DNA from: Chrysemys picta bellii
Lineage: Eukaryota; Chordata; Testudines; Emydidae
Assembly: GCF_011386835.1 (NCBI RefSeq)
Contig: NC_088796.1
Span: 88,705,468-88,769,467 of the forward strand
DNA: 64,000 bases
Direction: 5' to 3'
Each line of letters starts with the position of its first letter. Positions within the stretch are counted from its first letter, which is position 1. This document shows, in pieces, positions 12,142 to 23,760 of the stretch. Below the pieces are notes generated by a model. The model saw only the letters and a program-made list of their open reading frames with translations. It had not been told where the DNA came from and did no database searches. The position numbers and the translations under genes are program-made.

Positions 12142-13518
12142 AGTTCAGGAGCTTAGCTGAACAGGATCACTGGGCTTAAAGAATATATAGACTATGGGCC
12201 AAATTCTACTCTGTGCTCACAAAATGGGTAGCTAGACCTACAGCAACTAAGTTTGCATTCACCACTGCCATTTGCATGGGCACATTTGGACTGGTGTGCA
12301 GTTATTTGTGCATGCAAATGGTGGGCCAGATTTTGAATGCATTTTGAGACGCCTTTGAAAATTTATCCCTAAGGGGTCACATTCTTCCCTTGGATACATG
12401 TATGGGGCGCTCATTGAATAGTTAATGGAAGCCATGCACACACACCTGAGGGCAAAATGCAGGCCTAAATAAGATACTCAAACCAGATATGTGGCATGAC
12501 CCCACTTTGATGTTTGAATTTCTCACAGACTTAGAAGGGAGTAGATTTATTGATTCATGAGGGCCTTTCTTTGACTCTAGATCCACTGTGTCACATACTA
12601 TAATTGTGGAGTGTTATTAACTCAAATTTTTATACCTTTTATCATCTAAGTCAAATGATGATGATACTGTTTGCCTGCTAATCCTAGAATCTTTTTATAT
12701 ACAACTTGAAACATCTGTTCATTTATCCTGCAGTATAATGTTTACATAAATCTTGTCAATGTACTATACACATACTGTACACGTGTATTCTTTATATTTA
12801 AAATTGTGCTTGCTAGAATATAAATATCAATGTAAAATGTAATATTTTATGTAAACACGTTTTACTTTTGTATATCTCGTACATATACATAATTTGTTAT
12901 AAGACAGATACCAATGTATCTTTACATGGGCAGTAGCAGTCTGAGCAGAGAGGCTAAGGCTTAAAGGTATGGAGATTGAATTACTTTATCACTTCTACAG
13001 CTAGCCCCTCCAGGTGCAGTTGAGTCACATAGATAGGACAGCACAAGGTAATCTTGAGTTATCCTGTGGTTCTACTGCAGGTGCTTTTGCTATTTCTGTT
13101 TACCTGAATATACAGAAGTTAGATCTTGGAGAAATACTGAATGTCCTCTGCAGCATAGTTCTTTTTAGATGCCATGCATATGACCAATAAAGCCTGTTAT
13201 GCATGAATCTCTCTCACGGTGAATCATTAAGTGTAGCTGCGGCCTATAAGATAGACCCCTGTAAGTAAAACACCACATTATATTAGTGCTGAGCCTGTTC
13301 TGTGGATAAACAGAGACTTATGTCTTGAGGGCTGTCATTATGGTGCCTTTTATGAGCACTAAATTAACTTCATTACGGAAATATGATCTTATCTACATGC
13401 ATTATCTTCATAATGCTTCTCTTGGTGTTCTTTGTGGATTAAGTTGTCACACTCATCATTCTTATCATACAGAATGACAGCTGAAAGGCAACCATATTGC
13501 ACCCTGAAGCCTGCTAGT
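12142..13518 (+). other. AT-rich, 3'-UTR-like stretch without a recognised gene
   Basis: Between 12590 and 12910 the sequence is very T/A-rich with many ATAT/TGTACAT words, and an AATAAA hexamer sits at 13186-13191 followed by a T/G-containing stretch. This composition resembles a long 3' untranslated region on the plus strand, but I found no convincing upstream coding exon. It could equally be plain AT-rich DNA. Confidence 0.2.
13186..13191 (+). promoter_or_regulatory. AATAAA polyadenylation hexamer (candidate)
   Basis: A canonical hexamer in the context ACCAATAAAGCCTG. Such hexamers are common by chance in AT-rich DNA; it is listed because it ends the 3'-UTR-like stretch. Confidence 0.2.
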
Positions 13519-13990
13519 GTCAGGGACTGGGGCATCGGTAGGTCTGGCCTAGCAGTCATGGCTGGACTGGTTTTCACAAATCAAGGATGGCCATGCAATG
13601 GTAGTCAGCAAGCAAGGATCAGAATAATTGCTACAGCTGGAATCAGCAGACAAGAGCCAAAGTCGGAGTCAGGCACCAGAGATCAGAGGCAGTTACCAGG
13701 CTGGAATCAGGAGGCAAGAGTCAGGGGCCAGAGATCAGAAAGCAGGCTGAGGCCTTAAGTTACAGAAAGCCAGATATCTGCATGATTCCCCAGAGAACTT
13801 CCTAGTTCACCCTCCAGGGTTAAAGAGTGAGCATGGGCCAATCAGAAGGCCACAGCATGTCGCTCTAGACTTCTGGGGCAGGACGTACTGCAGCACCTAA
13901 TCCCTATAGTGCTCCTTGAATGGGGAGCTACGTAGCGTCCTAGTAGTGATGCAGGTGCTGCAGACCTGCATTCTGGTCCCATTCTAGTCT
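13519..13990. repeat. LTR-like repeat with internal tandem GGAATCAG/GGCAAGAG units
   Basis: Starts TGTCAGGGACTGGGGC. Between 13640 and 13750 it carries imperfect direct repeats built from GGAATCAG, CAAGAGTCA and CCAGAGATCAGA. The style resembles turtle LTRs (TG start, repeated purine-rich U3), but no clear 3' boundary or target duplication was found. The 108-codon frame crossing it is an artefact of the repeats. Confidence 0.4.
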
Positions 13991-14099
13991 AAGCACAACA
14001 GGAAAAAAATACACACTTCATAAGATCACATGCACTTGGTTAAAAGAACAGAAAATATGACATATAGTCCCATCTTCCATAGCACACATGGTAATTACT

Positions 14100-14340
14100 G
14101 TGTGTGTCCAGTGAGAGGGGGACACTTCAGAGGAATTCAGAAACTGGGCTACACCACAACACCAGTTATTAACCTAAAAGGCAAAGTAAGGACTGGCAGA
14201 GCCCTGAGTAGAGTGTTTGGGTGACTAACAGACTGGCAGTGTCAGGGAGCTGACACTCAGTTTAACACCAGCAAGTCTCTCTCTTGCTGAGGCAGGGGAG
14301 GTAACATGGTGACTCACAGTCCTCGGCACCACAAGAAAGT
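14100..14340. repeat. Unclassified repeat-like segment
   Basis: Contains GGACACTTCAGAGGAATTCAG and CAGTGTCAGGGAGCTGACAC, with the internal inverted pair GTGTCAG / CTGACAC at 14238-14254. I recall similar blocks in turtle LTR-type repeats, but cannot place boundaries. Confidence 0.3.
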
Positions 14341-14771
14341 GGCACAGACTTCAGTGGGAGTTTTGCCTATGTAAGGACTGCACAATTGCCCCCGCTGTTA
14401 GGTAGAATTTTTGTCACAGGATTGTCAGTTTTCCCAGTTAACTGTTATGAGCAGTATTATTAAACAGGCAAACCATGTGAAGCAATAACGGTTACAGGGA
14501 TTCATTATTGTTTTAATTAATAAATATTTTCTAGTAAAATATAGTAACCACAATAAATCATAGGTCCAATTCTGTAGCCTTTACTCATGGGAGTATGCCC
14601 ATTGATGTCAAACAGGAGTAATTCTTACTTACACCTATGCAAACCAGGATAATTCTATTGTTGTCCGTAGTACAGTGGTGTAAAATGACAATCTGGAACC
14701 ATGGGACTACTTCCATGAATGAGGGCTGCTGGGCTGGACCCTGTATTTGTTCCATACTGCATGCACTTTCA

Positions 14772-15323
14772 GGGCTTATCTACACATACAGCGCTGGAGC
14801 GGCGAAGCTACACCACTGGGGGCATGTCTATACTTACAATTAAATTGGCACTGCTGTGATCTGTGATCTGGTGAAGACCTGGTAAGTCAATGGCAGAACA
14901 CTCTCCCATCGACTTCTGTACTCCAGCTCCCTGAGAGGCAGAAGGTAAGTTGGCGAGAGAGCATCTCCCATCGACAGAGTGTGGTGTAGACACTGCAGTA
15001 AGTCAACCTAAGCTACGTCAACTCCAGTTACATAACTTACGTAACTGAAGTAGCGTAACTTAGGTCAACTTACAGCTTTAGAGTAGCCCAGCCCTTAGAG
15101 AAAATGCTACCTACGCCAATAGGAGAGCTTCTCCTGTCAGCATATGTACTCCACCTCCCTGAGAGGTAGTAGCTATGTCAATGGGAGAAGACTTCCCAAT
15201 AATCTATCTACTATCTACATTGAGGGTTAGGTCAGTATAACTACATCGCTCCAGGAGTGTGGGTTTTCCACACCCCTGAGCAACATAGTTATACCCACAT
15301 AAGTGGGTAGTGTAGACCAAGCC
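14772..15323. mobile_element. Chompy-like MITE split by a second MITE
   Basis: The left part (GGGCTTATCTACACATACAG) and right part (GCTACCTACGCCAATAGGAGAGC to GTAGTGTAGACCAAGCC) form one element whose ends are inverted copies. TCA precedes the left end. The interruption at about 14818-15093 has its own inverted ends. The right half shares the blocks GGAGAGCTTCTCCTGTCAGC and CTCCACCTCCCTGAGAGG with other family members in the window. Confidence 0.75.
14818..15093. mobile_element. Nested MITE inside 14772-15323
   Basis: Begins GGGGGCATGTCTATACTTAC and ends near AGAGTAGCCCAGCCC, degenerate inverted ends of the same superfamily. Inside it, CAGTTACATAACTTACGTAACTG forms a compact palindrome at 15025-15047. 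The exact insertion junction is uncertain by a few bases. Confidence 0.6.
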
Positions 15324-15786
15324 TAAAGCTGCTGTTTCAGTTCTTTAGAATTCAGCTCTCTCTTACTACTTTCCTTCCTGCTCCCATATTTCTGTGAAAT
15401 AACATATGTGCATGGGGGCGAGAGGTTTCCCATTCACTATTCGGGGTTTATCCAATAAAAAAGGTCCATTTGTGTAAAGGAATAAAGTATTTTTATAAAT
15501 ATCAAAACTATCTTTTTTAAATGAAAACCAGAATTTTCACTCTTTTAAGACTAAAGTACTTGACCATTCTACTTGAATGGGAAGTGATCTGCTACTAAAC
15601 AGTGGCCAGATGTAGCTAGTGAACATTAGAGATGGGCCAAAGCCAAAATGCCAGATCTGAACACTCCCAAAATTTGCAGCTCAGGTCCATCTTTATTTAA
15701 CAAACAAACAAAGGCCCACATTTTCAAAAATGCATGCCTAAAGTTGGTGACTTCAGAAGGTGCTGCTGAATGCCCAATACTTTTAA

Positions 15787-16006
15787 GTATCAGGGGGTAG
15801 CCGTGTTAGTCTGTATCTACAAAAACAACAAGGAGTCTGGTGGCACCTTAAAGACTAACAGATATTTTTGGGCATAAGCTTTCGTGAGTAAAAACCTCAC
15901 TTCTTCGGATGCATTCTTTCACTCTATGCATCCGAAGAAGTGAGGTTTTTACTCACGAAAGCTTATGCCCAAAAATATCTGTTAGTCTTTAAGGTGCCAC
16001 CAGACT
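15787..16006. mobile_element. Fold-back Penelope-like element 3' end with perfect TSD
   Basis: Two copies of the same PLE 3' region sit head to head. The arms 15834-15914 and 15926-16006 are perfect reverse complements over 81 bp with an 11-nt spacer. The left arm alone continues to the family's 3' terminus (GTATCAGGGGGTAGCCG at 15787). The insertion is flanked by a perfect 12-bp duplication CAATACTTTTAA (15775-15786 and 16007-16018), so it entered as one unit. Each arm contains a hammerhead-like core: CCGAAGA, a GTGAG/CTCAC stem, GAAA, then GC-TTAT-GC. PLE identity is inferred from my memory of full turtle elements, where this block follows the GIY-YIG endonuclease. The 62-codon frame at 15940 is not a gene. 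Confidence 0.85.
15932..15970 (+). ncRNA. Hammerhead-ribozyme-like motif in PLE right arm
   Basis: CCGAAGA (a CUGANGA box with one T-to-C change) is followed by stem II GTGAG / CTCAC with loop GTTTTTA, then the GAAA box at 15957-15960 and a two-base-pair stem III GC/GC around TTAT. The expected TH cleavage site reads CC here, so this copy is probably inactive. Hammerhead motifs are established in PLEs (Cervera and de la Peña). An identical motif lies on the minus strand in the left arm (15870-15908). Confidence 0.55.
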
Positions 16007-16018
16007 CAATACTTTTAA

Positions 16019-17143
16019 AAATCAGGTCACCTATTCAAGTGGTTAACTATGGGCAAAGGATCTTTGGACTCCTATTTTTGAAAAAAAAAAATCCTGGTAG
16101 TCAAAACTTTAAAAATAGCTTTGAATAAATATCTGCTACCTAGTAATGACTATATTGCTAATCAGAACACTCTGACACTCTTTTTATTTATGTTACTTAC
16201 TTTCTTACTCTGGACAAGATTCTACAAACTTACTCCCATTGAGTAGCTCTTACTCATATGAGCAGTACCATGAAAATCAATGGGATTACTGATGTGAACA
16301 AATGATACTCAGCATAACAGCTGCAGAATCAGGTTCTCTGATATTAACCTCCATTACCGGGGGGCTTGAATGTTAAATATTTAACAAGGGCAACTCCCCA
16401 TCTCGCCTGTCCTCTCTTCATATATATTCAATTAATGAGTTTATTTAACTAGGGGATCTATGTCTGACCCCCATGCTTCCCCCTCCATTTGAGTCTTACT
16501 GTTGCCCACCTGCTGCACTGTGAGATTGTATTCAGACGTAGTCACTGGCACACACTGCATGCTTATGTTTGATGGCTTGCTTGAAGAAGAACAGACCACT
16601 AATAAATTGCACAGTCATTACCCTTTATGCATACTTGTTCTAATAGGTGTCGCAGATTCCTGCCTCCTAATAAGGAAAGGAAGTAGAAAAACACATAAAT
16701 TCTCCCAAGGGAGTCAGACAGCCTGAAGCCACATTCGACAGCTGTTACTGTTACCATGAGCACCAAGAGCAAAACAAGGATTAGGAAAAAAAAAAAAGAT
16801 ATTGTGCCAGGAATTTTGGCAAGATTTTCTTGGACATGGAATGTGTTTTGCTCTGCACCAGTCTATAAAAGAGCAGCACTCCTACAGCATGTGATGGAAT
16901 TTCATGATTAAACAAACATTGGCATTAATTAGTCTAAAAGGGAGTTATTTCATTTATCCAATGTTTGCATTTCTGTATCTCCCAGGTTTTAAAAAATTGT
17001 CACTTTAATCTCAGGTGTTAATGTCTTGGCATCAGATGGAAGCTACCTTCCCTACACGATATCTCTAATTCACAACAGATCTCAGAAAATGTTTTAACAG
17101 GGTACCCTTTTCTCTTCTACCCTTGAATGTTTTCTTTACTTGG
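16019..17143. other. No gene recognised
   Basis: Continuation of the old DNA that received the PLE insertion, then AT-rich sequence. A weak pseudo-palindrome at about 16215-16330 (TTACTCCCATTGAGTAG ... AATCAATGGGATTAC) belongs to the short palindrome class. Confidence 0.4.
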
Positions 17144-17228
17144 GGCCAGATCATCACCTGGTGTAAATTAGGTAGCTCCATAGATTCCATTGGAGCTAAA
17201 CTGATTTACACCAGATGAAGGTCTGGCA
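17144..17228. repeat. Short pseudo-palindrome (GGCCAGAT...GTCTGGC)
   Basis: GGCCAGATCATCACCTGGTG at the left is mirrored by CACCAGATGAAGGTCTGGC at the right, with GTAAATTAGGTAGCTCCA facing TGGAGCTAAACTGATTTAC inside. The entire 85 bp can fold on itself. Similar copies at 31033, 53987 and 58523 show it is a dispersed family. Confidence 0.65.
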
Positions 17229-17504
17229 CACTATATTTCTGAAGAATAGGGAGATTCCGATACTTTTTCTAAGAGGTGTATTTAGTCTACCATGCTGAGA
17301 CATTTATGGCTTTGGGAGGAAAATTGTTGATTGTACATACTGTGGATATAGTTTAGTGTGAACTTGAAGTCCTAAAGCTGTAGTTCTCTTTATGTTTGTT
17401 ATACTGATTTTCTAAAGCTGGTCAAGAATGTACCTACAGACTGATAAAGTCAATTAAGACTGACTCTTCTTTCTCACACAGTAATATACTAATTCCAGTG
17501 TTCA

Positions 17505-17650
17505 GTGTTATGGGACACACTGTTGCTCTTTTGGATGTCACATAAAACCAAGGTCCTGACCACATGTGGGCATTAAAGAACCCATAGCACTTTTCACAAG
17601 ACTGTGGGCCCCAATGTCCTGGCCAAATGCCATCTTGTGTAATTACAGTC
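17505..17650 (+). repeat. Ancient vertebrate repeat remnant
   Basis: Contains the block AAAACCAAGGTCCTGACCAC, then GGGCATTAAAGAACCCATAGCACTT and AATGTCCTGGCCAAAT. I recognise these words in order from repeats found in reptiles and fishes, which suggests an old family, but I cannot name it with certainty. Confidence 0.45.
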
Positions 17651-20600
17651 TGTCTACTTAAACATCCCCCTATAGTTTCAGCTAGACACAGTATTCTTCA
17701 CTTCCTGTCCTCAATGGTTGTGATGTTGCTGCACATTTCACTCCTGTGGTGACTGATTTCAGTTGTAGACAAAGTGATTTCTATTTTATAGGCCAAGTAC
17801 TGAGGACCTTACTCAGTCCTCAGAAGCGCGAAGTAAGGACAGAGTCAAAACGTAGATAAAAACTGAGGACAAAACCACCCTTCTCATGGAAAGAAAACAT
17901 AGAAAGGAGTAAAGGGAACATTTTTCCACCAGGCTCCCCTAGTGGGGATCAGATACATCCCTAAGGAGATCCTGTGCTTCCATCACAGCACCTCTAAACT
18001 CTGACAAACCCCCTGTCCCTGGCGGTGCATATCCATGGGAAACACACCACCAGGAATGCCCCCTGGTCTTCCCTCTGTTTGTGGCTATCCTGCAGATGGG
18101 AGGGGCTATGCCAAAAAGATAATACAGCTCTAGACTGTATCATTTTCCCCCCAGATAATACCAGTGGAAGCCAGAAGAGGAGTAATATGCATCCCCTGCA
18201 CCACTCCTAGCCTGTCTATTTCTGCCTTCAACCCACCTAGTCTCAACACTCTCCCCCTGCATGGACAGTGGACACAGAGAAGTGATGATGGTTTGTGGAG
18301 GCAGCCAACTCCCCACTTCCATGCAGACCTCCCCCTGTGAGACATGATCCCACCCTACATCAGGATTTGGCCCCATATAGACGATATTGCTTGTACACTC
18401 AATTAGCAAATCAAAATGTGTAGAGTGCTTTGGAATCCAACAGGATAAAGGACTCAGTGCAAGATCATCATAATCAAGATGCAAAATATGTATTTGAAAT
18501 AGTAAGTTCAAACTAAAGTGAAATTTCGTGTAGTTCTAAACTTCAGTAAAAACAAACACTCTTCAAAGTCAGGCTTAAAAGGGAGCACAACAGTTTATAT
18601 TTAAGTTACAAAACAGGATTTTGTAAAATTTCCTTAGAGGACAGTGGGCTTTCAAAGTGTAATTAAAAGTAAACCTATTGACTAATAAAAATAATCAGTA
18701 ATATTGCCTAATATTCAGTTTAAGTTATTGTCCAATGTCAACCTTCACATGAGCAAAAAATATGCTACTTATTGGGCTGGAAGGAGGTCTTGATTTACAA
18801 TTATGCCTTGATGGATTACCTGTAAGTGCAACCTTCAGGCAAACTGTGATTAACTTGACCAAAGACATCTGGGAGAGCCATCTATGGCCTAAAATTATGA
18901 CCTTAGTATTCTGGGCTGAAACGAGACACCATTTAACTTGCATTGCAGAAAACACTAGCAGAGGGGCTTTTGTTTAGGATTCCAACAAGTTTTTTAGTTT
19001 CATAAGTTCAGCAGAAACACCTCCTGTGAAGTTATAGGGGGGAAAGAGGGTACTTCCTAGTTTTTGCCCCTATTTCTTTAGAACCAAAACTCAAAAACAC
19101 CCCATCGTGCATGAGTAAAGGAGCAAAAACAATTAATATCCTAATGATTAGCAAATGCTGTAGGTTTGGATTGCAGTTAGCAAGATTTATGGAGTTAAAT
19201 ATAAAAGTATGACTCTTAAAAGCCATGTGCTTGTAATTAGCTCGTGTTTTACCCCTGGATACTGTAAAATCACAACATGCTGTCAAAGCCCATTTTCTGA
19301 TCCTGTTATCAGCACAGAATAAAGGTTTCCATTAAATGCAAAACATATTTACAGGTGCTAAAACAACTATTTGGATCAGTGGGAAACAGGCTACTTTTTT
19401 GTTCTCTGGAATGGAATTTCATGATTTTATGGTGAATTCATCACACAACAAAGGGGAACGCAGCAATTTTGTTCATCTATTGAAACAGACCATAGAATTT
19501 GAAAAAGCAACGCAATGGAAGTCAAAACCTCTCTGAATATAGGACTTACAGTATTGAATATTGAAGCTTTTTGTCAACAAAACCTTCCAATGGTGAACTC
19601 TTCACATGATGAAGCTCAAGCTACAAAGAGATAGAACGAAAGTCCTGAATTGTTTCAGTGAAGAATGTGCCAATTACATTCCTGGACATTGTGAAGATAT
19701 GCTGTGAAAAAAATATTTCTACCAAGGTTCCCCTGTATAATTTATTGTCATTAAAACTTCTTGCAAAAGTTCTGACAAAGCCTACCTTCACATTTTTGAA
19801 AGGACCTAGGAAGCAAATTTTCATGGCCAACTTCTTAAGCATAACTGATTTCTTTCCACCATTGTCACATCATTACGTACAGGTCTGGCCTAAGGATTTT
19901 GGATAGGTTTAATAAGATGATTCTTTGAGACCCAACCCAACTTAACTGACTCATTTTACATGACAAATTGGTGTGTTTAGCAGGGGGGAAGGCCCTAATG
20001 ATCCCCTCCCCCAGCCTCAGGCTGCTGAAATGGAACTGAGCTCTTAATTCATTTCTACTTTGGGGAGGCAAGGGAGGAAGCATCTATATCTGATGTCCTT
20101 CCTAAGGTTTGCTGGAGTGGAGCCCAGTATAATGGACCTGAGCACATCTGTGAGAAACAGGAGAGAGTGCATGGATTAAGGTTTATCAGAAAGTAGCTGG
20201 AGTGAGGGGTTGGCTGAGCCTCTTACTGGGGAGCCAAGGAGGCAGGTTGGGAAGCTGGACTGGGCAGCCAAGTTTGGAAGCAGGGAATTCCTGGAGGCTG
20301 GAAATGGGAAGTGGGATTGACGTAGTGTTAAGAGGAGAGAACTAACTACGGATTGGTGGTGCTGCCTGGGGGATGAAGAGCTGAAGAGATGGCTGGGAAA
20401 CCTTTGTTAAACAAACAAGCACTGAAGCACTTATACTTCAGCACTTCACTATCTTTGGTGGAACTGGTTGTGTTTATGAAGAAACAATGGTCATTGCCTT
20501 CCCCCTGGCATAAATGACCAATTTAGGAAGGATAATGCAATCAACTCTATTTTAATGTTTTTTATAGCTGAATGTATCTGAGTGTTAGTTCAGTGATACA

Positions 20601-21410
20601 TGGACTTAAACTCTGAAGTGTAAACCTATCCATTTGTTAGCCAGAGGGAGTGGAGAAAACGTGAGACTGCAAGATGTAATTTGTAACAGCTTCTAACACC
20701 TAAGCTTCTTGGTTGAAATTTTCAAAGTATTCTAGGAGATTTGTACACATTTCTTCCACTGAAATCCTCCAGATGCCTTTGAAAAATCTCAACCCTTATT
20801 TCTACCCAAGACTTTGAGTAGGAGGAGCACCGGGAAAGGTGAGCCCACGCAGAAGCTGCGAGGAATATTATATAAATACTCTGTCTTGCCTTATTTTCCT
20901 GGTGAAAAGCAGAAGAAGATGAAGTTGAGGAAAAGCCAACAGGAAGGTGGTCAGTGATCTTTTCCCACTCTTCGAGTTTGCTTTGGCTAAAAAACAGATG
21001 CAAGGATGCAAGTTCCTTCTAAAGAGGAACTGCACAAATTCTTCAGAGACTATTTATGCTGATGTTGCTGTCTGTGACTGAGGTTGTCTGCAAATATATT
21101 TTCTTTCCCTTTCAGATGAAGGGTAATTTAATTAACATGATACACACCACACCCCCAGAACTATCACTTCCAGACATAGTGGCTGTTTGTTTATTGCTTA
21201 GATGATTCCGAGGCTGTGGAATTGCCAGTCAGCACCTATACTATAAAACTTCTCATAGAAGAAGAAAAACTTTAGAGCCCATTGTATTGATCACAGCTCC
21301 AACACATTTATGAGTAAATTCATCTGCCAGAAATTCCATCAGCTATGCTGAGAGAGTGTTGCAGAGGTCTCATTCATAGATGAATGTGTAGGGTGATATA
21401 AGCATATGAA
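17651..21410. other. Long stretch without recognised genes
   Basis: Only short chance ORFs on both strands. At about 20100-20420 the plus strand is G-rich with repeated GGCTGG/GGAAGC words and may be the remnant of an LTR, but it lacks clear ends. No exon, tRNA or MITE boundary was found in the rest. Confidence 0.4.
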
Positions 21411-21733
21411 GTCTAGACCTGGACTATACTACAGCCAATATAACTCACCCTCTATACCAGCTTAATAACTCCACCTCCACAAGAGGCATAGAATCAATGT
21501 AGATGTAGTTAGGTCGATGTAGTGTATTGCTTACATTGACTGTTGCTGGCTTTCACAAGCCATCACACAATGCCCCACACTGACAGTTCAATTGGTGCAA
21601 GCGTCTCTGGTGAGGACACACACTGCCGACACAAGGATGAAAGTGTAGACATGCACAAGCAATGTAATTATTGCACTGGCTGTATGCTGACGTAAATTAG
21701 GTCAACTTAATTTTGTAGTTGAGACATGCCCCT
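21411..21733. mobile_element. Diverged Chompy-like MITE
   Basis: Starts AGACCTGGACTATACTACAG and ends TTGAGACATGCCCC, diverged forms of the family's inverted ends. Internal words AACTCCACCTCC and GTTAGGTCGATGTAG match other members, and a TGTAGACATGC block lies at 21645-21655. It is non-coding and older than the CpG-rich copies. Confidence 0.6.
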
Positions 21734-22914
21734 TGATACCCTGAAGTTTCAGGGGGAAAGGGATAGATCTCTGAAGTTGCTCCCAAACAAAATAGCCCAT
21801 AATTTTCAAACTTGAGTGCCTCCTTCTCTTCTTGAGGAAAGAAAAAATTGGAGCTAAAGCCCAGAGGAAACCAGACTTGCTTTATTAGGAGGAGTCAGAA
21901 ATGAGTCAGAATTGCTATTGCCATTTTCACAATATTGCATTGACTACCACAGATACAGAAAGTCTCAGATTCAAACAAGATCTTGGATCTCATACAGCAA
22001 TTCAATGAAGGATTATCAAATATCTTTTGGGTTGATCCAGATTCATCTGATCCTAGATCCTTAAATGGTCTCCAATCCACAGAAATTACAGCTGAAGATT
22101 TAACTTCACAGCATTTGACCATTTGTCAGAAATGATCACAATCAAAACTATGAAGAAATAAAACAATGATAATCAAAAATCAGAGAGAGAATCCAGCATC
22201 TTGCCACAGCAAAGGAACTGAGACCAGATGCTGCTCCCTTTCAGAACCTTCAGCTCTATGAAGGGACCCCCTGAGACATTGCGTTTCTAGATGCTGTGAA
22301 CTCATAGAGCTTGGGCACAAACAGTCCATGCACACAGATCTGCAGAGGCAATTACTGTTTTATGTGAACGAGTAATAGAGGGACTGACTCCTAGTAATTT
22401 GCCTCATCCTTTCATTATCTCCTGGCAAGTCTTCTGAAGTGAGTCTAACTTGAAAAATTGCACTATGTCAGGTCTTTTAATGACAGTGGCATTACTATTT
22501 AAACAAGTGAAAGCGACACAAGAACATCAAATAATTGATAACAAATTGTTTCATATTGAATTTAAAGACTGCCAAATCCAATGACTGTTGGCACACACTT
22601 TTTAGCCTTTTAAATCCCCATGATACTGTATTCCTCTTTAAAACTTAGTTTTAATCCAACTGGTTATTCTGAAGCATTGGAATGCCCCAGTTAGTACTAT
22701 TCAGGTTGGCTCCAACCTGGCTGATCTCAGCTATGAACATTTCCAGGAAATGTCTTTTTCTCTGATCGTACAAAAGCAAGGCCAGTCAGGCCATAAAAAC
22801 TACAGAAATCTGAATGTTTATGTTTAGACAGTCTTTTCCATAATTTTATTTTACTCATTCATTTAGATTGCATCAGACTCAGAAAGTACATAGAGTGAGG
22901 GGGCGGGATTCTGA
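21734..22914. other. No feature recognised
   Basis: Unique-looking DNA with short chance ORFs. Nothing could be supported. Confidence 0.4.
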
Positions 22915-23175
22915 TATAATTAGGGTTAAGGCCAAAAATTAGAGAGATTTTAAAAATAAATGAACTGCAGGTTCTTTTATTTGCACTCTGGTTTCTGAGC
23001 CTCTCAAGTGCACTTGTTTCACATTTCAAGGTTTCTTTTGCAGCCATGAAGGGATAGAAACTTACCATTTTTTCCCAACAGAGTTCTTATGTAATCACTT
23101 GACTCCAGCATCTGGGGTTTTAAGAAAAACTCCAAATCTAGCAAATCTTGTTATAAAATTGCTATAGCTGGCACA
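22915..23175. repeat. Copy of the 'TGGCAACACTG' TIR repeat (diverged)
   Basis: Shares with the better copy at 45788-46064 the order CTTATGTAATCAC-TTGACTCCAGC-GGGTTTTAAGAAAAAC. The inverted ends are eroded (GCTGGCACACTC on the right). It is non-coding. Confidence 0.55.
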
Positions 23176-23682
23176 CTCTATGTGGCTTCATGGCCATAAG
23201 AGAAGCTCTGGGAGAAATTGTTACTCAGTTCCCCTCCGCTTCTCACTTGCTTCTGGGGGGAGAAATTTGCTCCTGACAAGTTGTAGCACATTCCCTCCTT
23301 CACACCAGCTCATCTTCACTGGCCCATGCATCGGGGAGGAGGAGATAGAACCAAGCTTTTCTTTCAAGGCTGAAGATCCAGAAATCCCAAAGTTTTATGC
23401 TAGTAACATAATGGCCTCATTTGATGAATTGGCATCATCTTATTTACATAAATGTCCACATATGTCCTAATCATTAGAAGTTAAGATAGACAAAGCTGCT
23501 GCATGGAATGAGGTTTAGGAACATAGGAATTGCTATGCTCTTGCCTGACTCTGATAGCTCCCCTAGCTGTATGCTTAGATCTGACTGCCCCTGGCTCCCA
23601 GGAGAAGGGGAGGAGAGGGGGAGATTCTGGCTCTTCACTAGCTGGGGATTTAATCTAGCAAAAATAATAATAATAATTTCAC

Positions 23683-23760
23683 TATTTTTCAAGAAAAAAT
23701 GGGAACATATTTTTCATGAAAATTTTCATGAAATAATTCCCCATTTATCAACCAGCTCTA
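23683..23760. repeat. AT-rich 'GAAAATTTTC' repeat, short copy
   Basis: TTTTTCATGAAAATTTTCATGAAATAATTCC followed by ACCAGCTCTA, matching the right part of the 45475-45650 copy. The core is itself a small palindrome around GAAAATTTTC. Confidence 0.4.

Noticed and set aside
18140..18511. 123-codon minus-strand ORF and overlapping frames
   Set aside because: No domain, signal or splice context; several frames are open over the same bases, as expected by chance.
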